Below are positions 1-9,000 of a DNA stretch of 20,049 bases, one piece after another (positions within the stretch are counted from its first letter, which is position 1; each line of letters opens with the position of its first letter). The notes below the pieces were generated by a model, which searched no databases, was not told the DNA's origin, and was given only the letters and a program-made list of their open reading frames with translations. The position numbers and the translations under genes are program-made. Source of the DNA: Priapulus caudatus (lineage: Eukaryota; Priapulida; Priapulimorpha; Priapulimorphida; Priapulidae); contig NW_014577257.1 of NCBI RefSeq assembly GCF_000485595.1, positions 170,245 to 190,293 on the forward strand, written 5' to 3'.

Positions 1-1130
1 TATGGGCGCGCCCGTATAACGCAGTTGTTCGCCGCGCTCCCGTTACAGTGACTGTTATAATATGGTGTCTGGGATGACGCCTGTTTTTACCAGAGCGTGT
101 GGAACCGTCGCCTAATTTAACTAGCATTGTAGCTCAGTAATACAATTACAGCACGCATGAGCGCCGATAAGTCGCGCGGATAGCGGCTACGGCCTAAAGA
201 GTAAAGATGGGCGGCACACCGAATGCACGCAGAGTCACGGCAACATACAAGCAAGGTCGCATTCGTTGACACTGCATCGATTCGTTATGTTAGTTATAAT
301 CAAGCAGTGTAATGTATTATTAGCTTTCTTTTGTTATATTGTATATTAGCCTTACAGTATTATGTTTGCTATGGTTTTGGTTTTCATTATCTCCATATAG
401 GCCCTATTCTAGCTTATAGGTTTAACTGATTTGTTTATTAGCTTGCGTTATTAGTTTTTATTTAGTAGTGTTTATAGTTTATTCGTTTTTGTTGGTAATT
501 TAGTTTTTTAGTTTTTTAGTTCTTGTGCTGATTCCTTAAAGTTGACTCACGTCGACGAATTTTCTATGGCTAAAATTGTGTTAAAATGTTTCGTGTGCCA
601 TTTTTTACGATAAAATAAGAATAACGGCCGACAAACGCCGCATTCGTCAGAATTCTTACGCTGATAAGATTGTTTCTCAACTGTAGTCGTAAAATGACAA
701 AAAACGTCGGACGATTTGCATATTAAGTTCCCAACATTTTGCCTTGCTGTGGGCGTTATGCTATGAGTCCACGATGTATGTTCACATCGTCAACAATATA
801 GCTAACCACGAAGGATGTATAATGCAGCAAATTTACCATAAAAGGTGACTCAGAATGACGTTTATTTTTTCTAGTTTTCTATATTTACGGGGACGTTAAG
901 TCCACTTAAGCACCAGCAGAATACAGGTTTTTCTGGAATTCGATGGTTGTAGTTCTCACGTGTGGACGGAAGAGGCGGTGTGGAAACTCCAGTGTCAACA
1001 AGATGGCGATCGCGCAGATCTCGGATAGGCTGTTACAGCATTTGAAGCCAGCGCCACTGACTTCTCAGCTAATAGTGTACGGCGTTGAAATGCGGTCGGT
1101 ACGGCTTACAATACGTACATAACGTACATA
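1..1130. repeat. Block A: second version of 7596-8600, rich in small indels
   Basis: The segment runs colinear with 7596-8600, from TATGG...CCCGTATAAC to the start of the CA-rich tract. Shared anchors include GATGGCGATCGCGC, GCCAGCGCCACTGACTTC and CCGAATGCACGCAGAG. Nearly all differences I see are one- to three-base insertions or deletions, with more extra bases in this copy. No gene is recognised in it. The CA-rich tract that follows the block (1130-1620) is much longer than the matching tract after A'. Confidence 0.85.
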
Positions 1131-1620
1131 CACACAGGGCACGCGCTGCACCGCACCGCGCACTCGGCACCGTGCCGCAACACCACCCACCCACTCAAAC
1201 ACACGGCACACACGCACAGAGGCATACACAACAGCATGCGATCATGCCACCACACACAGCACACAACCACACACACCACACACACACAGGCACACACACA
1301 CACACACACACACACAGCACACAGCACACCACATACTTACACACACGACCTCACACACACACACGACACACACACACACACCACAACACACAGGCACACA
1401 CAGCACACACACACACGCATCACACACACATACACACGACACACACACACACACCGCCAGCGCACACGACACGACGATAAGGGCGACAGACACGGCGCAC
1501 ACACACACGCACCACGCACACGCACACGCCACACGCACACGCACACGCACACGCACGCACGCACACGCACAACGCACACGCACACGCACACACACACACA
1601 GCACACACACACACACACAG
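1130..1620. repeat. Long imperfect (CA)n / (CACG)n low-complexity tract
   Basis: About 490 bases consist almost only of CA dinucleotides with scattered CG, GG and T interruptions. Any reading frame here is His/Thr or Cys/Val repeats and is not a gene. The matching tract after block A' is only about 140 bases long before trinucleotide repeats begin. Confidence 0.95.
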
Positions 1621-1988
1621 TGGTATGGCTAAGGCGTGGTGCCGGCTTTCAAGGGTGAGAAACGGGCCCCTTAGCCTTCACGTAGTTGTCATGGTGAACG
1701 GAGCGTGACTTCACGCGTGATTGCGGCGCAGTTCTTACCTCTGTCCTCCGTGAGTGGCGCTCATGACTTCTACTTAAACGATCCAGCGGGGTCGTGCCGG
1801 TCATAATCGGTAGACTCTCGCGAGCGGAAAAACTCCTATATGTGTGAACCGTTCCTGCATCGACGCTGGCTTCACGCTTGCCCCGTGCGCGCGCGGGGCT
1901 AAAGACGGGGTCTAATTGAAATTAGACTCTTGGCTGTTCAACATACACGCGACGCGGGCTACTACAACGCCAAATCCATTTCGATCGT
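1621..1988. other. Non-coding, nothing recognised
   Basis: Mixed-composition sequence without a supported gene. The only visible structure is a short GC-rich self-complementary stretch near 1880-1900. Confidence 0.4.
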
Positions 1989-2172
1989 GAATGTGTGTGT
2001 GATTGTGTGGCTGTGTGCGACTGTGTTCCGTGTGCGTGTGCATGCTCTGTGCTCGTGTGTGTGTGTTCAGTTGCCGCTGTGTGTGTGTGTGATGTGTGCG
2101 TGTGAGTCGTCGCGCTGCGTGCATGTCGTGGTGCGCGTGTGTGTGAGTGTCACTATGCGTCTGTGTGTTATA
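1989..2172. repeat. Imperfect (GT)n tract
   Basis: Runs of TGTG and GTGC predominate across about 180 bases. The polarity is opposite to that of the CA tract at 1130-1620. Confidence 0.85.
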
Positions 2173-2735
2173 TAAAGCATATACTATACTACATTTTTGA
2201 ATCATCATTAAATGAAAAACGTCAAGCCCAACACAAAATATCTTATACTAAGCGGGATAGCCCGGGCGTTGCCGGGGGAACATCCGAGTGGGCGTATACT
2301 CAGTTTTGGTACGTAACGCTTATGTTTGACAAGGAAAAATACCCAAAAAAATCGAACTATCTCATCTATCCATGCAGTTCCACCAGTCGACGCAACTCCA
2401 TTGGCCATCCATATCCCAGTCCCATCGCATCCTCATTTAACTTTTTTGAAATTGTTGCTCTTTCGCCAGAACCACCTCGCAGCACGTGCTGATTCTTAAA
2501 AATATATTTAGTTGCCTCTAGGCTGCGGAGTTCCTCTAGTCTATGCGCGCGGGCAACACACAAATTCGGCTGAAGACTTCATTATATAGGCGATGACGTT
2601 GTGAGGCATTCATACGCATGGTTCGCGCCTAAAGTTATCGCCACTCCCCGGTGGTAATACTCAGGCTAGCTACACTCCTGGCTGAATGCTACGGCGCGTG
2701 TAAAGCGAAACATTAATGTACAGAGCGATTCCGTA
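2173..2735. other. Non-coding, unrecognised
   Basis: The segment has short open frames on both strands but no family I can name. A GC-rich patch (TAGCCCGGGCGTTGCCGGGG, 2258-2277) stands out against AT-rich surroundings and looks like part of a dispersed repeat. That is an impression and not a match. Confidence 0.3.
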
Positions 2736-3165
2736 GTGCGAACCGTGTCGGGCCGTAAATGCATCCTCTGCGTTAGCGAGGAGAAAGAGAGAGATAGAGG
2801 CCGGCGACCGCAGCATCGCCTTCGAAGGCCGGCGGAGAGGGAGGAAAAGAGGCGACGTCCTGCCGAGGCGAGAGAGGAAAGACGGCTGAGTGGAGACGAG
2901 AGGAGAGAGAGGCGGGACGGAAGGAGGCACCCGTACCAGGAGGTCGCGCCTTGGCGGAGATGAGAGACGACGGAGACAAGAACCGGCGGAGAGAGCCGAG
3001 AGACGAGAGGGAGAGAGATGCGACGCGAGAGAGAGACGTAGAGAAGAGAGACGCCGAGGTCTGGCCGCGCGCTCGGTCCGTGTCGAGACGAGAGAGAGAG
3101 AGGAGATGAGAGAGACGAGAGCGGAGAGAGACGAGAGCCGAGAGACGCGCGACAGAACGCTATAA
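2736..3165. repeat. GA-rich (GAGAGACG-type) low-complexity tract
   Basis: The plus strand is dominated by GAGAGA, GAGACGA and GGAGA units. Frames across it read as Arg/Glu-rich or Ser/Leu-rich repeats, so they are not credible genes. Confidence 0.85.
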
Positions 3166-3620
3166 GTCAGTCTGCATCAGCCGTTAAGGCGCGCGGCGAA
3201 TGCTCCTACTAAAAAACATTAGGCATGCACGCAGGCGCGGTATGTATACTATAGCACTCCTGCCCTTAGTAATTTCCCCCACACCATGCGTATTCCACAT
3301 CGGCCGAACGTGTCACGGATCCAAATGCGGTCCAGTTTTAGCGGTTCGCAGATCAGAGCACCGGCGGACTCTGGACGACATTAACGTGGCAGTGGGCTTT
3401 CGAGGTAAGCGAACCACTATCTACGCTAATTGCCGCAATCTCGCGCCACTGCGCAGCTGCGATGAGCCTCTTGGCCAGGTGTTTGCGCGGAAGTTTCGTT
3501 GGGCGCTGCCATGGCTCGGGTGTCTTAATGGAAGACCCGCGGACCGTCTCAAGAGGTGCACTCGAGCCGCCCCACGCGCGTACCAACAATACTGGCGCGA
3601 CCTTCCGCGCTGCTGAACGC
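3166..3620. other. Non-coding, open frame not supported
   Basis: Plus-strand frame 3200-3616 is open for 138 codons, and an overlapping minus-strand frame is open as well. Neither shows a motif, family resemblance or splice context. The region is fairly GC-rich, so chance open frames are expected. Confidence 0.4.
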
Positions 3621-3621
3621 C

Positions 3622-4210
3622 TGGCCATATGAGTCGCCACGCGCTTGAGGCTACGCCCATGCATATAAGGAGGGTTCTTAATCAGACGGAATATAACTGC
3701 CATCGAATCAGAGAAACTTTCCACCTGTGGTTTGTATGAGTTGTATCTGTTCTATGTTCCGTGCCATATCCGCAAGCTTTAGCCCGCGCCACGCATAAGG
3801 AGCTCCCTTAATCAGGCGAAATCTATACCTGCTATCGAATCAGAGAAACGTTTCATCTGATTACTGTACACGTACCTATTCTATTTTCCGCGCCATATCC
3901 GCACGCTTTACGCGCTAAATACAAAAAAGGCCCTGCCTCAGACGCGGTATCTAACTGTCATCGAATGAAAGAAGAGAGATAGAGAGAGACGGAGAGAGAG
4001 AGAGACGAGAGAGAGAAGGATGGAGGAGAGAGACAAGTGAGAGCGAGCCGAGGAGAGAGAGATGAGAGGAGAGAGAGACGAGAGAGAAGGAGAGAGCAGG
4101 ATTGACCGACGAGAGAGAGGAGAGACGAGGAGACGCTTCGGAGACGAGACGAGAGAGAGCTAGGGAGAGAGCCGTTTAAGTATTGTACGCGTCCTATTCT
4201 TAAGTAGCCG
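3622..4210. repeat. Tandem repeat of ~126-132 bp, about three copies, last copy split by GA expansion
   Basis: Marker ATCGAAT recurs at 3702, 3834 and 3960, and CGCCATATCCGCA-like text recurs at about 3620, 3763 and 3890. In copies 1 and 2 the marker is followed by CAGAGAAAC. In copy 3 it is followed by about 200 bases of GA repeats (3967-4172). The remainder of the unit then resumes (GTACGCGTCCTATTCTTAAG matches GTACACGTACCTATTCTATT). Confidence 0.75.
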
Positions 4211-4656
4211 TCCGAAATTAAACATAAACAGTGTCGGCGTTGTGAAAACATATACATTGGCCTTGTATGTGTGCTGCTGTAACGGGTCCTCTGCCTCATA
4301 GAATATCTGAAATGTAAAAGCTGAGAGACGAGGGGAAGTTAACTTAGCTATACGTTTTCGGTATTCCTGTATTTGCGGCCCTACCATTACTCAACACTCT
4401 CAACAATTGCGTTTCGCTGGCTACGAAACTTTCTTCAACTGAGGCCTACGGCGTCTGTACTGAAAAAATAACCTCTCGTCTATAAAGCCCCGAGAGCGGA
4501 AGTACACTTTCATTTGGAAATTCCTTGGCCCCCTTTCTTCTTCTGCGACGCGATTACTTCGTTTGCCGACCGCGCGCGGCGGCGCGGTTCGTTGTCGCTT
4601 CGTCGTGTACTTTCCTCCGCACGCATGCCAAATCACCCTTTACCCGCTCGACTGCC
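4211..4656. other. Non-coding, nothing recognised
   Basis: Unique-looking sequence. Its overlapping open frames have no recognisable motif. Confidence 0.4.
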
Positions 4657-4748
4657 CCCCCCTATCCCTCCCTCTCCTCCCCCTACCCCCCCACCACCTA
4701 CCCCCACCACTCCCTACCCCCACCACTCTCTACCCCCACCACCCTACC
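4657..4748. repeat. Pyrimidine-rich (CCCCCACCACTC)n tract
   Basis: The plus strand is almost pure C, T and A, with repeated CCCCCACCAC and CTACCC units. The proline-rich translations are a consequence of composition. Confidence 0.85.
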
Positions 4749-5689
4749 CTGCCCACGCCACGGATTCCGCCGGTCGTAGACTTGCGGTGCATGCAGCTGC
4801 AATCACGTACACGGGGTGATGTTGCCGATAAACGGCTTACATTGCTATGCACAGACAAATACGATGACCCTCGACATTCACTATTGTCCCTTTATATTTA
4901 ACTCTCATCTCCCTATGTTCCGCTCGTACACGATCACATGCATATGCACTGACAAATTCGATGTCCTTCTACATTCAATCTTGACCCCATATAATTATGA
5001 CACTTCTGCGGGTGAGATGATCGACGTCAGAGATGCAAGATTAGAGAAAGCGTGCCATGATTGCCATCAAGCAAGCATAAGCATTGCCCGAGTTCTACGT
5101 CTGCAACGATCTGAGGCGGAGAATACAGAGATAGGCCTACAGTGACGGCGTGACAAAAAATAATAATACGATAATTAAGAGCTCACGAATCAATGGCAAA
5201 ACAGTAGGTAGGCCTATCCAGTCGTGCCAATACCCTATTCAGTCATAGAGGGTACCACCGCACCCAAAAACATAAACATCACAACATAATAATTAGGCAT
5301 TTGTATTTGATACACTCTTAGATCTTCGTTCGCGAAGCTAGGCCAAGAGATAATTTGATACACACTTGTATAACAGTATTGTTTTGCATAATTTTTTATT
5401 AAGCCTTTTTATTAAAAGAGTTTTAATTTAGTTTTGCATGTTTGGGATTTATTCACCACTGGTGATAGTTTGTACTTATAGGCATATAGATTGAAACTGA
5501 ATCTGGGGCCCGTCGTCAGAACGATCACAAGTAGTTATGATTACCAAAGGGCTAAATTTTTATAACGGACGTAACCTCAGAAATCATAATAGTCTTCAAA
5601 AGTCCAAGGGACTATAACGAAGACGGAGAGACAAGTTGATCAAATCGACAGATCAACACTGCGGATCGCAGTGGAAAAGCCGCAAATTT
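4749..5689. other. Non-coding, nothing recognised
   Basis: AT-rich intergenic sequence with short open frames only. Two similar phrases near 4850-4870 and 4945-4965 (ACAGACAAATACGATG and ACTGACAAATTCGATG), about 97 bases apart, hint at an old short tandem repeat. Confidence 0.35.
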
Positions 5690-5875
5690 TCAATTTACTA
5701 TTGACGAAGGGAGAGAATTCCAATACCGAATGGCAGAAATAAATAAGCTAAACCTAAAAGGATCGTAACGTAACATACTCATCGAAATGATCTTTCTGAC
5801 AACCCCTTGTGTAACTAGAAATTCGTAAAACTGCTGCTGACCTTCCCGTACCTCACTGCTAAAAGGTGTCGCCAC
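5690..5875 (-). mobile_element. Non-LTR retrotransposon (LINE) 3'-end relic
   Basis: The minus-strand frame ends in RFSLFISAIRYWNSLPSSI and a TGA stop at 5690-5692. The pattern Ser-x-Phe...Ile-Arg-x-Trp-Asn-x-Leu-Pro near the very C-terminus is characteristic of Jockey/CR1/L2-type reverse transcriptase proteins (established knowledge). Only about 26 codons (5693-5770) look like the family. The rest, and the reverse transcriptase core, are missing, so this is a truncated inactive copy. It lies about 80 bases upstream of the SLC25A21 5' flank, in opposite orientation. Confidence 0.65.
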
Positions 5876-5953
5876 GTTACTACACCAAATCTCTGGCGCC
5901 AGTATTTTGCTGTTGACCTTGCATCAACCTGTTCTGTGACGTCATCCACAAAC
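5776..5953 (+). promoter_or_regulatory. 5' flank of SLC25A21 with a consensus CRE (TGACGTCA, 5937-5944)
   Basis: No clear TATA box is seen. A perfect palindromic TGACGTCA, the consensus CREB/ATF site, ends ten bases before the ATG. It could lie in the promoter or in the 5' UTR. The transcription start cannot be set from sequence, so regulatory use is a guess. Confidence 0.25.
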
Positions 5954-6074
5954 ATGGCAGCGCCCACAGAAAAGAATTCAGATCTTAAATCTGAACAAGT
6001 AACTGTTGTAACAGCTAAAAACCATGGCTTAGTAAAGTTGGCAGGCATGCAAATTGTAGCAGGAGGGTCAGCTG
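5954..6074 (+). CDS. SLC25A21: SLC25A21 coding exon 1 (residues 1-40 plus first base of 41)
   Basis: The exon starts at ATG 5954 in the context CAAACATGG, a fair Kozak match. It encodes a polar N-terminus (MAAPTEKNSDLKSEQ...) and then the start of transmembrane helix 1, MQIVAGGSAG (residues 32-41), where the family similarity begins. The donor is GTAGGT at 6075, leaving phase 1. The N-terminus is about 17 residues longer than I recall for human. The frame stays open for at least ~80 bases upstream of this ATG without another ATG that I found, so 5954 is the best start. A 5' non-coding exon further upstream cannot be excluded. Confidence 0.9.
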
Positions 6075-9000
6075 GTAGGTTATAGCTAAATCTAACATGT
6101 GCTAACTTCACTCTAACTTCGTGTGCTAACTCACTCCAGTCTAGATAGTTCAATTTCAGCTTCATCATCGATTCATGGTCATGACTCATGGTCGAAAAAA
6201 TGACCAAGTTCTTTGCAATATGAATATGTGTAAACTAGTATTGTATTGTTATAATTTATATTTTTAGTCAAAAGATGCAGTAAAATGCTGTAGCCTATGG
6301 ACTGTACTCTGTTCCTTATAAATTGGTGTTAGGGATTACTATAAGTATAGGCTAGCAGATAAGGTCTATGTCCCCCTGACCTCTATTTGACCTGGCTCGT
6401 TTAGCTATTTCTGACTAATACTAATAGTAATATATAATATATATAGGGTTAGGATTAGGGTTAGGGTTAGTCAGAAATAGCTAAACGAGCCAGGTCAAAC
6501 AGAGGTCAGGGGGACATAGACCCTACGAGCATACTATAGTATAGGCTAGCCTACATAGCCTACTACTAGTTTAGACAAGACACTCAGAGGTGATATGCAA
6601 GATACTGATTACTGTTACTAGACAAGATAGATTATAGGTATGTATTTTTACTGTTTACCCAGGAACCTTTTCTGGTTTGTCATGTAGGACTTGTTGAGGT
6701 GTCATTGATGCACCCACTTGACCTCGTAAAAACGCGATTTCAAGTGCAGAGGGGTCCGGATGATCCACAGCGCTATAAATCCCTGGCAGATTGCTTCCGA
6801 AGGATCTACGCAAAAGAAGGGTATATTGGGCATATTACTTATAACTATTTTTGAGCAGATATTTGGCTGGCAAGCTTATTGTCCGTTGCTGTCCAGAAGG
6901 TACTGCAGACCTACCAAGTCTCACGCATTTTGCGGGAGACTCACGCATCTGGACCCATTTTTTCCGCATGCACTAGGCATTCTCACGCATTCACGCAAAA
7001 GAAAAAAATCATCAAGAGTTAAGTTTTACCCTTCAGAATTAAAGTTTTTTATGCCTTAAAATTTAATTTTGTCTTCTTTTTTTTGATTGCTAACAGAATA
7101 TATGTACTGCAAATACATATTTTAAAGCCAAATGTTCAGAAACTGGTTATGTTTGAAAATATTCTGAACCTCCAGCATTATATTTCCAAAATGACCAATT
7201 CTCCAGCAAAATCTCACTGAACCTCCAGCAAGCTGGTTGAACACCCTTGGCAGGTCTAGCTGGTATTGAGTAAAACAAAGAGGGTATACTGAGGCTCATA
7301 GGGTCTATGTCCCCCCAGGGTACTGCTGGAACATACCCTGGTAACTATTTGATATGGTTAGGGTTAGGGAGTAGGCGTAGGCGACTCCCTAGACTTGTTA
7401 GTGGAGTAGGCAAGGTAGTAAGGTACGGTCCGGCATATTAGATAGTACCAGGGTACGTTCCGGTATACCGGACCGTACCCAGGTTACGTTCAGGCAGTAC
7501 CCTGGGGGACATAGACCCTCTCAGCTATACACACACAACCACACAACCACACACACGCACGCGCACGCACAACCACACGTATCTCTGCGGTGAGATATGG
7601 CCGCCCGTATAACCCATTGTTCGCCGCGCTCCCCTTACGCATGACTTATAATAGGTGCTGGGATGACGCCTTGTTTACCAAGCGGGAACCGTCGCCTAAT
7701 TTAAACAGCATTAGCCAGTAATACAATTACAGACGCATGAGCCGCGATAATCGCGCGATAGCGGTAGGTAAAGTAAAGATGGCGGCACACCGAATGCACG
7801 CAGAGGTCACGCAAATACAAGCAAGGTCGCATCGTAGACACTGCATCTATTCGTTATTAGTTATAATCAAGAACTGTAATGTAATATTAGCTCTTTTGTT
7901 ATAATTTATATAGTTTACAGTTTATTAGTTTGCTAGTGGTTGGTTTTCATTCTCCATATATAGGCCCTATCTAGTTTATAGTTTACTGATTTGTTATTAG
8001 CTTGGTTATTAGTTTTTATTTAGGTAGTTTATAGTTTATTCGTTTGTTGGTATTTAGTTTTTAGTTCTTTTGCTATTCCTTAAATTGACTACGTCACGAA
8101 TTTTCTATGGTAAAATTTGTAAAATTTTTGTTGCCATTTTTTTACATTAAAAGTAAGAACTAACGGGACTAAACGTATCGTCAAATTCTTACCTGATAAG
8201 ATTGTTTCTCAACTAGTTAAAAATCCAAAAAACTCGGACGATTTGATATTAATGTTCCCAAGATTAATTGCTTGCTATGGGCTATGTATGAGTCACGAGT
8301 GTATGTTCACATCGAACAATATAGTAAAACAGGATGTATAATGCAGCAATTTAACCATAAAAAGTGAACAGAATGACTTTATTTTTATATTTTTACTATT
8401 TACGGTGACGTAATCACTTTAAGCACCAGACTACAGGTTTTCTGGAATTCGATGGTTTATTTCACGTTGGCGGAAGAGCGGGTGAAACTAGTGTCAAACA
8501 AGATGGCGATCGCGCGATCTCGGATAGGTGTACAGCATGAAGCCAGCGCCACTGACTTCAGCTAATAGTTGTACGGGTTGAAGCGGTCGTACGTTACATA
8601 CGTACATACGTGCATACACACAGGCACGCGCGCACGCACGCGCACTCGCACCCGTGCGCACACACCCACCCACTCAAACACACGCACACACGCACAAGCA
8701 TACACACACATGCGTACATGCCACACACACACACACACACAACATCATCATCATCATCATCATCATCACTACCACCACCAACAGCAGCAGCAACAACAGT
8801 AGCAGCAGCAGCAGTAGCAGCAGCAGCAGCACCTACACCGCCAGCACCACTACCAGCACCACTACCAGCTGCAACACGGCTCTCAAATTGGCCAACATGT
8901 GTCCTCCATTTTACCCGAAGCGTAAACACGCGCTCTCGCAGCATCCGCCGCTACTGTTCTTCCTGCATGTGTCAGGTTTCTACGCGACGCTTCCGGAGGC

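Noticed and set aside
1130-1620. Regularly spaced repeats as a CRISPR array
   Set aside because: Pure dinucleotide low complexity with no unique spacers, in an animal genome.
1085-1658. Several overlapping long frames (His/Thr-rich on plus, Cys/Val-rich on minus)
   Set aside because: They are translations of CA-repeat DNA in different frames. No start context, no motif, no family.
3200-3616. 138-codon plus-strand frame and an overlapping 123-codon minus-strand frame
   Set aside because: No recognisable domain in either. GC-rich sequence yields chance open frames on both strands, and the region lies among repeats.
6445-6470. TTAGGG-like repeats as a chromosome end or telomere
   Set aside because: Only a few degenerate units, inside the loop of a MITE, with a gene continuing on both sides.
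6760-7059. 99-codon frame running from exon 2 into intron 2
   Set aside because: It is a wrong-frame reading of exon 2, and the family alignment leaves at the GTATAT donor.
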